64,000 bases of DNA from Lysinibacillus sphaericus (GTDB lineage: Bacteria > Bacillota > Bacilli > Bacillales_A > Planococcaceae). How positions within the stretch are numbered: position 1 is the first letter of the stretch; each line of letters opens with the position of its first letter. The stretch lies in the NCBI RefSeq assembly GCF_002982115.1, contig NZ_CP019980.1:4100001-4164000 (forward strand), in the 5' to 3' direction. The notes under the pieces are model-generated. The model was not told the DNA's origin and did not search any database. It worked only from the letters and a program-made list of their open reading frames with translations. The translations under genes and the position numbers were made by a program. Shown one piece after another: positions 39,130-47,885 of this stretch.

Positions 39130-39504
39130 ATGAAGAAAGTTTTGATAGAACAAGAGCCAATCGGGCATTATACACCAGGCATGATTAGTAACGGGAATTT
39201 ATATATTTCGGGGCAAACTTCAGTCGATCCAGCTACAGGCAAACCTCCAACTGGTGGCATTCACGCTGAAACATTCATGGCGCTTCAAAAGATGGAAGTC
39301 GTGCTTCAAGCAAGCGGTCTTACGAAGGAGGCTGTTGTTATGTGTCGCGTCTATATAACATCTGCTGATTTATGGGCGGACGTAAATGAAACTTATGCAC
39401 AATTTTTCGGTAGTCATAAGCCTGCCCGCGCCATTATCCCAATTAAAGAATTAAGCCATGGCTGCTTAATTGAATTAGAGGCAATTGCAGAACTTGAAGG
39501 TTAG
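39130..39504 (+). CDS. ridA: Reactive enamine/imine deaminase RidA
   Basis: Hydrolyses the 2-aminoacrylate-type intermediates released by PLP dehydratases before they damage other PLP enzymes. The 124 residues are typical and retain the catalytic Arg in KPARAIIPIKELSHGCLIELEAI-type C-terminal region (ARAIIPI) and the final Glu. It lies 13 bp after the dehydratase with a strong AAGGAGGA, forming a two-gene unit in which the second enzyme cleans up after the first. Confidence 0.93.
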   Translation: MKKVLIEQEPIGHYTPGMISNGNLYISGQTSVDPATGKPPTGGIHAETFMALQKMEVVLQASGLTKEAVVMCRVYITSADLWADVNETYAQFFGSHKPARAIIPIKELSHGCLIELEAIAELEG

Positions 39505-39537
39505 TGCTATGTAATTAATAAGAAAAAGCAATCAAAA

Positions 39538-39568
39538 AATTGTTTGAGTGCCAGGCACTCAAACAATT
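39538..39568 (-). terminator. Palindromic repeat acting as bioF terminator
   Basis: A 15-bp perfect stem, AATTGTTTGAGTGCC and its complement, around a single central base. It overlaps the bioF stop codon and is followed by six T residues on the minus strand. The arm is related to the 34-bp repeat at 4237 and 34539. Confidence 0.75.
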
Positions 39569-40736
39569 ATACAATCCCCATTTCTTTTCCTATTTTCTTA
39601 ATTTTACTAATGACCATATCGAGCTGCTCTATTGTATGTGTAGCCATTACCGTTATACGCAACCGACTTGACCCTTTCGGCACTGTTGGTGGTCGAATCG
39701 CTGGAATAAAGACACCTTCATCCAGTAGTTTCGCAGAAAACTGCATGGCTTCATGAGAACCACCAATGATAAGAGAAATAATAGGTGTTTCCCCTTCTTT
39801 CATTACAAAACCAGATTCCTCTAATTTCAATCGTAAGTACTGCGCATTTTTCAGCAATTGCTTTCTCCGCTCGGGCTCATTCTGTATGATGGAAATGCCT
39901 TCTCGCGCTGCTTCAATCGCACTTGGCGATAAAGCTGTTTGGAAAATAAAAGATCGGGCGTTATTTAACAAATAGTTCTTAGCAATGGATGATGTCGATA
40001 CAAATCCACCCTCTGCACCAATCGCTTTACTCAACGTGCCTACTGTAAAATCAATCTCATCTTTCAAACCAAAATAATCAGCGGTACCACAACCATCATT
40101 GCCAAGAACACCTGTTGCATGCGCATCATCAATCATTATGTACGCTTTGTATTCCTTGGCTAACTCTACTATTTTTGGAAGTGGCGCAATATCACCATCC
40201 ATACTAAAAACGCCATCCGTTACGATGAACTTCAATCCATCCCCATGTGATTGCCTTAATTTCCGCTCTAAATCCACCATATCCGCATGTTCATAAACAA
40301 TCGTTTTGGCTTTACTTAATCGACAACCATCTATAATACTCGCGTGATTCCAAGCATCAGAAAAGATAGTATCTCCTGCCTTCATCACGCTCGAAATCAC
40401 ACCTACGTTCGCTAAATACCCACTGCTGAATACAATGGCCGCTTCAGTCTTTTTAAAATCTGCAATTTCAGATTCTAGCTGTTCATGAATGTCGAAGTTT
40501 CCAGTTGTAAGTCGAGAACCGCCAGCCCCTGTACCGTATTTACTAATGCCTTCAGTTGCTTTCTTTTTCAAACGACTATCTGTTGCAAGGCCTAAGTAGT
40601 TATTCGATGAAAATAGCAAAAATTTCTTACCATTCATCACTACCTCACTTTCATTTCCAGTTGAAAACAAACGTAACTTCCTTGTCAATCCTTGCTCTTC
40701 TATTACTTGCAGTTCCCTTCGAAAGCGATCATTCAT
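39567..40736 (-). CDS. bioF: 8-amino-7-oxononanoate synthase
   Basis: PLP enzyme that condenses pimeloyl-CoA with alanine in biotin synthesis. The 389 residues include FSSNNYLGLA near the start, GTGAGGSRLTTG, the DDAHATGVLG motif and the PLP lysine in GTLSKAIGAEGG. Relatives (glycine C-acetyltransferase) share these motifs, but the four-base overlap with bioW, which makes pimeloyl-CoA, settles the role. Confidence 0.95.
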   Translation of the reverse strand: MNDRFRRELQVIEEQGLTRKLRLFSTGNESEVVMNGKKFLLFSSNNYLGLATDSRLKKKATEGISKYGTGAGGSRLTTGNFDIHEQLESEIADFKKTEAAIVFSSGYLANVGVISSVMKAGDTIFSDAWNHASIIDGCRLSKAKTIVYEHADMVDLERKLRQSHGDGLKFIVTDGVFSMDGDIAPLPKIVELAKEYKAYIMIDDAHATGVLGNDGCGTADYFGLKDEIDFTVGTLSKAIGAEGGFVSTSSIAKNYLLNNARSFIFQTALSPSAIEAAREGISIIQNEPERRKQLLKNAQYLRLKLEESGFVMKEGETPIISLIIGGSHEAMQFSAKLLDEGVFIPAIRPPTVPKGSSRLRITVMATHTIEQLDMVISKIKKIGKEMGIV

Positions 40737-41470
40737 TTTAAATGCCCCCTAATGAGAATAGGTTCTCTTTCTAAATAGTGTATATATGATTCTAGCTCAA
40801 CTTCATCTGACACAAAAAAAATACGTCCGCCACTTTCACAGCCTTCCCTTTTTAAAGGCGTAATTCTGACATAACCAATCTCATGATTGCTTACATAGCC
40901 AGTAACGTATTCTGGATCATCTGACCAACATAATTCTGCGATGGTATACGGAGAATTTGCCACTTTCGTTGCCAGAGCTAGCGCTTCACGAACACGCTCA
41001 TTGTAACCTACATCAGCGTCTTGCCAATCGATTCGTGATACACGAACGCCTTTCAGTCCGCGATTGTCAAGTCGTAAGCCAGTTTGACTATGAAGGAGGA
41101 TAGCCCCACGAAGATTTTGATTACTAGCAAGTAGATGAAAAGCAACATTTTGTGCCTGCTTGGAAACACCTACTGAGGTTAATATACTCCTAGCTTCTTT
41201 ATGTGCCCTTTCAATTGAACTCTCATCAATTGTCGTTATTTCTAACGGTGGCATATACAGTATCTGATCACCTGTAAGTTTTTCAACGGTAATTTGAATA
41301 AAGTCAGCATCTCCGCGCGAATGATTCCTTGCTTTGTTCAATAACTGTTTTACAATTGGCTCTATTTGAAATTCACTCCCTATCCGTTCCCCACCAGATA
41401 TATGCTTTTCTCCTCCTTCGAGATTTTTTTCAGCTGCACGCATTCGAATGCTATAACACGTTTCTAACAT
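40733..41470 (-). CDS. bioW: 6-carboxyhexanoate-CoA ligase (pimeloyl-CoA synthetase)
   Basis: Activates pimelate to pimeloyl-CoA, the entry step of the Bacillus-type biotin pathway. The 245-residue protein begins MLETCYSIRMRAA and contains the family segments HISGGER, HSRGDADFIQI and RGAILLHSQTGLRLD...GVRVSRIDW. The ATG at 41468-41470 follows AGGTG with six bases spacing and overlaps the end of the membrane-protein gene by 20 bp. Confidence 0.95.
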   Translation of the reverse strand: MLETCYSIRMRAAEKNLEGGEKHISGGERIGSEFQIEPIVKQLLNKARNHSRGDADFIQITVEKLTGDQILYMPPLEITTIDESSIERAHKEARSILTSVGVSKQAQNVAFHLLASNQNLRGAILLHSQTGLRLDNRGLKGVRVSRIDWQDADVGYNERVREALALATKVANSPYTIAELCWSDDPEYVTGYVSNHEIGYVRITPLKREGCESGGRIFFVSDEVELESYIHYLEREPILIRGHLK

Positions 41471-41951
41471 GATGATCACCTGCTACTTTCTTATTAATTG
41501 CATATAACATTTTCGTTATTGGATAAACACTGACAGCCGTAATGACCATCCCTGGAATCGCCAAAACGAATAGTGGCAAAAACGGGGTCCCTAACGTAAA
41601 AGCCAATCCAAGTCTAGCAACCATTGTTCCAATCGGTCCTGCCACAACTAGTACCGGAATTGAAGTTCCTAATAAAACAATGATTAGACCAACAGTCAAT
41701 CGGAAAATTATTGAAATTTCAACATTTAAGATGGAGTGTATACCTAGTAAAAATAAGATTAGACTTGCAATGATTCCCGCAAGAAAATATCGCTTAAATC
41801 CAAATACTGCTGCAATCGCAACGGCAATCGGTGCTGATAATTGAAACTCAGATCCAGGAATACCTGTTGGAATCTTAAACATGCCTGTAACGATAATAAG
41901 ACAAGCTAGTAATGAAATCTGAGCAAGATCATATGTAGAAAACTTTCGCAT
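41451..41951 (-). CDS. Membrane protein of the biotin operon (possible ECF-type substrate-binding component)
   Basis: A 166-residue, very hydrophobic protein with about five to six membrane segments and short polar loops (size and pattern as in ECF-transporter S components). It lacks the BioY sequence pattern I know. It is the first gene behind a BirA-type operator and overlaps bioW, so uptake of biotin or of a precursor such as pimelate is a reasonable inference. The family itself I do not recognise. Confidence 0.7.
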   Translation of the reverse strand: MRKFSTYDLAQISLLACLIIVTGMFKIPTGIPGSEFQLSAPIAVAIAAVFGFKRYFLAGIIASLILFLLGIHSILNVEISIIFRLTVGLIIVLLGTSIPVLVVAGPIGTMVARLGLAFTLGTPFLPLFVLAIPGMVITAVSVYPITKMLYAINKKVAGDHHVRNVL

Positions 41952-41985
41952 CCTCCTATTCCTCCCATTCTAACTTCTTCAATTT

Positions 41986-42016
41986 GAGTTAACCTTAATA
42001 ATAATTAAGTTAACAC
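41986..42016. promoter_or_regulatory. BirA-type operator of the biotin operon
   Basis: Two GTTAAC half-sites (41988-41993 and 42009-42014) are separated by 15 bp within a larger AT-rich inverted repeat, 37 bp upstream of the first biotin gene. Spacing and half-site core fit the Firmicutes BirA box, which represses biotin genes when biotin is plentiful. Confidence 0.8.
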
Positions 42017-42187
42017 ATTTATAGATAGGAAGGTAGATTAAAATTGTTTTTCTATATTTTTTTCAAAAAAGGATAGAGCTTTAACAGTGCTTCGTCAAAA
42101 AGGAAAACGCCAGAAACCTATGAAACAAGAGGATTTCAAACCTCCAAGAAGGTGAAATAAGCGATTTATTATTGAATAGAGGAATGA

Positions 42188-42228
42188 TAAAAAAACACTC
42201 TCGGCTCATCATGCAGCTGAAAGTGTTT
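42188..42228 (-). terminator. Terminator of the C45-like gene pair
   Basis: Minus-strand stem AAACACTTTCAGCT with a partly mismatched partner (AGCCGAGAGTGTTT), followed by seven T residues. It lies 15 bp beyond the restored end of the first C45-like gene, not the early stop, which supports the longer reading. Confidence 0.75.
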
Positions 42229-42242
42229 CTTTGGCCATATTA

Positions 42243-43349
42243 TTATTTGATTAGCTTCCAGAAGTTTGGTCCATAGTTTGAGTTCTCTATGAAAACTTCT
42301 AATTCATTAAAAGGCAAGGTTTCTCCTACTTTTAATTTATAGATTTTATTATTTATAGGGGAACCGAAAGAAATATCTAATTGTTTGTCGTTAAGATTAA
42401 ATAGAATTGAATGAACAGTTCAGAAATTTTCTTCGAAATTGTGCACTGTTACACCATTAGGGTATTCATTAAACATTAATTGTTGTAATTTATTCTTTGT
42501 AAAAAAATCATCACTCTCTAAGTTATTTTTCAAAAAATTATAACGTATTTCAGATTGTTCTAATTTTCTGTCTTCTAACTTCATTATTTTGGGCATTACA
42601 GCGTGATTAGTTGCAATCAAAAATCCTGATTTTTGATTGCCCCTTTCTACGAACTTTTCTCCATCATACGTTTCTACTAAAGCTACATTCCCTTTGGCAT
42701 CTGACAGTAGCAAATTCATATTTGTTCCAATAGGCATATTCTCTAAATAAGTAATTCCTTCCTCAACATCTTTACAATTTTCAAGTAAAGCTCTTACTAT
42801 TACCATAAACTGAAGTCCTTTTAGGATAGGCTTTTTCATTCCTGGATGTTTTCCAACTGGAATACCGCATGAGGCAAAAGCTACACAGAATCCCTCTTCA
42901 TTTAAGCCTTCACTTCGACCAAAGTACGAAACAGAGAATCCAGTATGACTATATTTCCCTTTTACCTTAGTTGTACAAAGTCTCATATCAGATATAGCTG
43001 GTGACAAATCGTAATTTCTAAGGACATAAGTTTTACCATCACTTGTTTTAGATGGTAAAACAGCGCCTAAACTACATCCTCCTGGTTGTAGTAAAGCTTC
43101 ATCAAAAAAGTTAAGACAACTAGGCTTTATATTTAATGAATCTGCAAATCCTTGAAGCTCTTCGTTTAAACCAGGAGCATAGTGATCAATTAGTTGTTTC
43201 GTATCCTTATATTTTGTTTCATCTATTAATTCAGATGATAAAATGACATTCATTGCATTAGGATTCTTTTTTATTTCCTCTCCTTGCAGTCTACCAATTT
43301 CATAACTGGTGCCTTTAAGATAAGAAATAGAAGCTTGAATTGAATTCAT
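42243..43349 (-). pseudogene. C45-family acyltransferase-like gene with an in-frame stop
   Basis: An N-terminal-nucleophile hydrolase of the peptidase C45 / acyl-CoA:6-aminopenicillanic acid acyltransferase family. The nucleophile Cys sits in GGCSLGAVLP, followed by LRNYDLSP. The frame runs from the ATG at 43349 (GGAGA upstream) to TGA at 42420-42422, and then continues in the same frame for 58 more codons (TVHSILFNLNDKQLDIS...) to TAA at 42243. The continuation reads like the normal C-terminus of the family. A single change, probably GGA to TGA, thus removes the last ~58 residues. It could be a nonsense mutation, a read error or read-through. Confidence 0.8.
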
Positions 43350-43387
43350 ATTTATCACTCTCCAATTCGAATTTTCAATTAATGTAT

Positions 43388-44232
43388 TTATTTTAAAACA
43401 GCATCTGTCAATCGTTTATCTGATTTATATTTTGCTTTGTTTGGTTGACCTTCGGCTCTAAGTATATCTAATGTATTTAAGTTTGCTACAACAGAAAAGA
43501 GCGTACCAAAATTATATTCTTTTAAATTTAAACAAACATGTCCCTTGGTTTCTGACATAATTGATCGTGCAGTGGAAAGATTCATTTTATTGACGTTTTC
43601 TTTAAGAAGTATATCTAATGTTTCAAAACGTTCTTTTGATTTGCTCCAATTCCAACTTTCAGATAGTGATGTACTTTCGTGGTGATTTGTACAATGAATA
43701 TAATTATTTGTAGGAAGGCGGACTTGATAGTCATTAGGGGTAACTTCAACAACAGCCATATTCCCTAATGAGGAACTGATGTAATTCCTACAAATAGACC
43801 ATGTTGATTTATACCATCAACTTTTCCAATAAAACAATCTGAATGACCTACATACTTATTTTTCCCTTCAAAACAAACAAGTGAGGACTCTGTAAAATTT
43901 TTTAGATTAAAGAGCATATCATAATTTCGACCAATAATAATTTCTCTCCCGTTAAAAGCTGAGAAAATACTACATTGACCGGCCAATTCAAATACCCCTA
44001 TACTTAAAAGAAAAGAACTTACTTCTTCATAAGAAGTATGACAGCCTTCTGCAAATCCTTTTATTTCTTTCACAACATTAGGATCAAATTCTATAAGAAT
44101 ATGTTTGCATGACTCTCCAAATTTTAATTTTTCTTCGGATACTTTCGGAAACCGAAATCCATTTTTATAAAGAATTTCTGCATAATGCTTTCCTGCCTCA
44201 TAAGCATCTCCCTTTAATCTCGGATGATACAT
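43388..44232 (-). pseudogene. Second C45-family acyltransferase-like gene with internal deletion
   Basis: The 5' part (44232-43765) starts MYHPRLKGDAYEAGKHYAE and has the nucleophile Cys in GQCSIFSAF and GRNYDM, ending abruptly at TSVPH plus TAG. The 3' part (to 43388) resumes in another frame with GNMAVVEVTPNDYQVRLP and runs to the normal end. Compared with the neighbouring paralogue about 55 codons are missing at the joint, and the frame is lost. First gene behind the MerR-type promoter at 44264-44294, with GGAGGG before the ATG. Confidence 0.8.
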
Positions 44233-44263
44233 TTAATTCCCTCCAATGTATTAGTATATAAAA

Positions 44264-44294
44264 AGAATAAACCCTCCAGTTGGTGGAGAGTTTA
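44264..44294 (-). promoter_or_regulatory. MerR/BmrR-type promoter of the C45-like genes
   Basis: TAAACT (44289-44294) and TATTCT (44264-44269) are 19 bp apart. Across the spacer lies CTCTCCACCAACTGGAGGGT, an inverted repeat like those bound by BmrR-type activators. It lies between the MerR gene and the C45-like pair. Confidence 0.75.
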
Positions 44295-44325
44295 CCCTGT
44301 TTTTATATAAAACTATAAGTTAACT

Positions 44326-45171
44326 TTATTTCTTAATTACTGGTATACAAATTTTGGTAACAAACTCTGATGGATGTCTGTTTAAATCTGGTTTTATATC
44401 TCTACTATTAAAATTGACAGGTACAAGACCTTCTTCATAAATTTCTATCTCTTTCGCTATCTGAGTTAGATTTTGTTCGAAGATCCAACTATTCAATTTT
44501 TTATAGCCTTTATCCAACTCCGAATAGGGGCCTTTAACAGTAATACATGCGTATATCCCGCTGGATAAAGTCCTAAAGCCCGCTATTTTGTTCATATGTT
44601 CTACTGGAAGAAGCAGCTCTATATCAGCCTCTTTTTGACTAAATTCTCTTTCATGAAAGATAGCCATTAATTTCCCTGTAATCACGAGATTAAAAGCGTA
44701 AACTCGATTAAATAAATTTTTAACCAACTCATCAATAAATTGGACCTTTATCTTCTCACGTATCGTGTACACTAGGGTCTCCTCTCGGTTTTCAATAAAG
44801 CAATCGGATAAAAAAGGCCCTGGGATTATAGAAATTTCTTTCTCTATTTGCATGTTTAATCGTTTCAATTCTTCTATTTGTTCGGAGATTTGTTCTTTTT
44901 TTTCCTCAAGTTCATCAATCTTATATGCTAATATACTTTTTAGTTGTACTTGTTCTGTGCTGTTAATAAATTCCTTGACTGTAGATAAAGAAAATTGACA
45001 ACTCTTTAGAAGCATAATTTTTTTCATGATTTGAATTTTGTCATAGTCATAATACCGATAGTTTGTTACAGGATCTATGTAAGAAGGTTTTAGTAATCCA
45101 ATGTCACTATAATAACGTATTGTTTTAACTGGAATATCACATATTTTTGAAAATTCACCTATAGAATACAC
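44326..45171 (-). CDS. MerR-family regulator with GyrI-like effector domain
   Basis: A 281-residue activator of the BmrR/BltR type. It has an N-terminal MerR helix-turn-helix (MYSIGEFSKICDIPVKTIRYYSDIGLLKP), a long coiled coil (about 75-110) and a C-terminal GyrI-like domain that usually binds hydrophobic or drug-like molecules. GTG start with AAAGGGAG six bases upstream. Directly upstream of, and in line with, the C45-like genes, whose promoter has the matching 19-bp spacer. It appears intact although both targets are damaged. Confidence 0.88.
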   Translation of the reverse strand: MYSIGEFSKICDIPVKTIRYYSDIGLLKPSYIDPVTNYRYYDYDKIQIMKKIMLLKSCQFSLSTVKEFINSTEQVQLKSILAYKIDELEEKKEQISEQIEELKRLNMQIEKEISIIPGPFLSDCFIENREETLVYTIREKIKVQFIDELVKNLFNRVYAFNLVITGKLMAIFHEREFSQKEADIELLLPVEHMNKIAGFRTLSSGIYACITVKGPYSELDKGYKKLNSWIFEQNLTQIAKEIEIYEEGLVPVNFNSRDIKPDLNRHPSEFVTKICIPVIKK

Positions 45172-45252
45172 TGCATTCTCCCTTTACAATTAAAAAATTT
45201 TTATTTTAAATCACTAAATATTTAGTTTGTGATAAATCGAAGTCTTCGTCAG

Positions 45253-45287
45253 AGAGGGAATAAGCATAGAAGAAATCTATTCCCTCT
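45253..45287. repeat. Hairpin upstream of the MerR gene
   Basis: Perfect 10-bp inverted repeat AGAGGGAATA/TATTCCCTCT with a 15-base loop, followed by TCTTTAT on the plus strand. Role unclear; possibly a leftover terminator. Confidence 0.45.
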
Positions 45288-45302
45288 TCTTTATAACCCC
45301 TT

Positions 45303-45765
45303 TTACACCTTTAACTTCATCTTGCTACTATCATTACCGCATGCATCGGGATGAAACTTCTTGAATACCATGCGATAAATCCATGAAGAATCTTCTTTTC
45401 ATCATTGTTGTATTTCCTGTTTAAAGTAATTTGGTAATTACTATCATCATTTTTAAAATGTTCTTCGAAATGGCTCCAACTTATCATTGTTAGCTACGTC
45501 TTGTATATTCTTCACTAGCCTTTTTAGTGGCAATAACTTTCTTTATGTTTAAGTACTCCTCATTGCGTAGCGTACCAAATACATCGAAATTCGACTGTAA
45601 GTACAGCTCTCATATCGTTTTTCAAACTCATTAACATTTCTATGAGTAATTTGAATAGCCATGTGTTCTTAGTGTACCTTGTGTTCTTCTGTTTGTTCAT
45701 ATTCTGCCCTGATTACCTCCTCAATGGGATTTAATTTGTCGGAAATCACAGCATGTTATGATACA
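45303..45765 (-). pseudogene. Degenerate J-domain-like phage/plasmid gene
   Basis: No single frame is open, but joining three frames gives a coherent protein: SDKLNPIEEVIRAEYEQTEE, stop, MAIQITHRNVNEFEKRYES, shift, ELYLQSNFDVFGTLRNEEYL, stop, NDEKKILHGFIAWYS, shift, KKFHPDACGNDSSKMKLK. The end carries the HPD tripeptide and surrounding residues of J-domain co-chaperones. At least two frameshifts and two stops are present, so the gene is dead. I cannot name the full-length parent. Confidence 0.6.
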
Positions 45766-46249
45766 TGTATTCCATTAACAACTCCAGATGTAGCATTTTG
45801 CCTGCTTCCTACTCCTGTATTAAAATTAAGAAACGACCACAACAATAGTTGAAGCCGCTCTCTGTTTTTGCTATAGTCAATTTGCGTTATTTTCACTAGT
45901 CACTGTTCCAGCAGTGGCTTTTTTTATTGTGTGAGAGTGTCACTTACAAGACACATTGAATAGCTCGTTTGAAACACATTCAAGCGTGTTAACAGTTTCC
46001 TACATTGTAGCATATAGTGTATAAAAGCCCATATCAATCAAACATATGGTACATTTCTGTTCTCAATAACATGCACCGATTAGGCTTAGGTTGAAATGTA
46101 ATTAATTACCTGTTTAAGGGAACTGATGAAGAAAAATAGCAGTACAGAAAAAGCATCTACCTAATAGAAAGAATAAGCGACAACACCTCTGCTATAAATA
46201 GGATTAAAAGCGCCTTAAATTACGGGAACGCTCTTTTCCTATTTAGGTA
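45766..46249. other. Non-coding remnant DNA with one plus-strand terminator
   Basis: No credible frame on either strand. A plus-strand hairpin AGTCACTG/CAGTGGCT with seven T residues (45898-45926) looks like the terminator of a lost plus-strand gene. The rest is AT-rich and unremarkable. Confidence 0.5.
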
Positions 46250-46819
46250 CTACATTATAGACTCTCCCTCTTTCCGCTTTTTACTCTCACGTTTTAACGT
46301 ACTCATAGAAATGCCTGTAAACTCGGCAACTTGTTTAAATGAGTGGTCATCCAGCATTTGCATTGCATGGTCTAACTGTTTCTTAGTGTATTTATTTGGT
46401 CTTCCTTCTCGAAACCCCTCTTGTTGCTTGGCAATTACCTTCCCTTCCTGTGTACGTTCAATAATTAGATTACGTTCCATTTCAGCCACAGCAAGTAGTG
46501 TCTGTAAAAAGAAACAACCCATCGTCGTATTTTCAAGTAAACCCACATTCAACACATGAACCTTCACACCTTTTTCAAACAGTCCCTCGATGATTTCAAT
46601 ACCTTCTTTAGTGTTACGAGCTAATCTGTCTAATTTGGTTACAACAAGCTTATCTCCTTCTTCTAATTTAGATAGCAACTCATTTAATTGCGGTCGGTCT
46701 GTTTTTGTTCCAGTGAACTTCTCTTTGTAAATAACCGTTGCCCCTTCACTTTCCAATGATTGAAGCTGAACCTCTAATTCCTGTGATACAGTTGATACCC
46801 TCGCATAGCCATAAATCAT
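46250..46819 (-). CDS. Serine recombinase (resolvase/invertase family)
   Basis: A 189-residue small serine recombinase. It has the catalytic Ser in [14 protein letters not shown], the [13 protein letters not shown] region, [11 protein letters not shown] and a C-terminal helix-turn-helix ([20 protein letters not shown]) for site binding. All of the catalytic Arg-containing segments look intact, so it may be active. It is likely of plasmid or transposon origin, given the dead mobile DNA around it. A nested palindrome that could be its target lies just upstream (46866-46911). Confidence 0.92.
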   Translation of the reverse strand: MIYGYARVSTVSQELEVQLQSLESEGATVIYKEKFTGTKTDRPQLNELLSKLEEGDKLVVTKLDRLARNTKEGIEIIEGLFEKGVKVHVLNVGLLENTTMGCFFLQTLLAVAEMERNLIIERTQEGKVIAKQQEGFREGRPNKYTKKQLDHAMQMLDDHSFKQVAEFTGISMSTLKRESKKRKEGESIM

Positions 46820-46865
46820 AGAAAAACTCCCTCATTTCTACACCACACTTATGAACCTAAGTTGC

Positions 46866-46911
46866 GACACCATTTTATACCTTGATATTACTGTATCAAC
46901 ATAACGGTGTC
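46866..46911. promoter_or_regulatory. Nested palindrome upstream of the recombinase (possible res/operator site)
   Basis: GACACC and TTGATA are mirrored by TATCAA and GGTGTC around a six-base centre (46888-46893). It begins 47 bp before the recombinase start, the usual place of a recombination and autoregulation site for this enzyme class. Confidence 0.5.
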
Positions 46912-47173
46912 AATACTATTAAGTTTAGATACCATATAAATAAAAAATATCCCTTATGAACTGTTGTGGGATTTTTTAAAATAGATACAGCAAACTAGAG
47001 GTTTGATTTTTATCATCTTCTTTAGATTAAATATTGCCTAACACAGCTATATTCACTTAATAGAGGTTGCCGGAGAACCAATTGTTAAACAATCCCCTTG
47101 GCTATATAACGTTCATTCATCAGATATTATTTCCATATGATTCTAAGTAGATTCAAATTCTCAGAAACTCACG

Positions 47174-47221
47174 AATAAAAAACAATAGACAAAGTCGATT
47201 GTTTTTCGACTTTGTCTATTG
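47174..47221 (-). terminator. Terminator of the small secreted protein gene
   Basis: Sixteen-bp stem (CAATAGACAAAGTCGA and complement) followed by six T residues on the minus strand. The 250 bp between this and the recombinase's upstream palindrome hold nothing I can identify. Confidence 0.88.
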
Positions 47222-47254
47222 TCTGAAACTACGGATGAATACCATCCATAGTTT

Positions 47255-47611
47255 TTAATTGCATATGTTATACTTACACTCAGTCACAGTTCCACCATAT
47301 TCGTATAGTCCCCCGCTTTGTCCTAGATAACTAAGAACACCTCTATACATTTTACTGTTATAAAAAGTTGTTCTGACAATAGGATTACCTTGATATGTAT
47401 CATATCTCAATTCTACATACATTGAATGAAGACCATCTAATGCATAGGTATCTACTAACTGATTAGTAATTACAGTAAATTTTTCCGTATCGATAGAATT
47501 TAAATCAACTTCATCATTATTATTTAATTCTTGGGCTGAGGTAATAAGAGAACTTGATAAAAATACCGACAGAACTAGTAAAAAACCGGTTATTAATCTA
47601 GAAAATTTCAT
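47255..47611 (-). CDS. Small secreted protein, hypothetical
   Basis: A 118-residue protein starting MKFSRLITGFLLVLS with a clear signal peptide (cleavage likely after TSA, near 27). The mature part is polar, with two late cysteines (in TECKYNIC) that could pair outside the cell. GGAGG lies about 11 bases before the chosen ATG; an upstream frame extends further but has no better start. No family recognised. It is flanked by mobile DNA but has a well-formed terminator and an intact frame. Confidence 0.6.
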   Translation of the reverse strand: MKFSRLITGFLLVLSVFLSSSLITSAQELNNNDEVDLNSIDTEKFTVITNQLVDTYALDGLHSMYVELRYDTYQGNPIVRTTFYNSKMYRGVLSYLGQSGGLYEYGGTVTECKYNICN

Positions 47612-47885
47612 AATAGTTAAATCCTCCATTCGTTTGAATAATTTAACAATAATACATTTCACCACGGAAGTCAAATGGATATTAATTAAGACATATCCTT
47701 CTGCTGCCATTCATAATGCTTTCTTTTTTCATAATGTTTCACTGACGTCGCATAAATTTTGATTGTATTTTCTGTTTTCATCTTCTTCCGTTTTTGAAGA
47801 AAATGAAAGACACTTAATATAGAAATAGTAAACATTCATTTTTTTACTATAACCTTTGACTGGGGCAACTGCCAGTTCAAATTCC

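Noticed and set aside
44326-45171. Antibiotic efflux regulator controlling a transporter
   Set aside because: No efflux gene is nearby; its matching promoter points at the C45-like genes.
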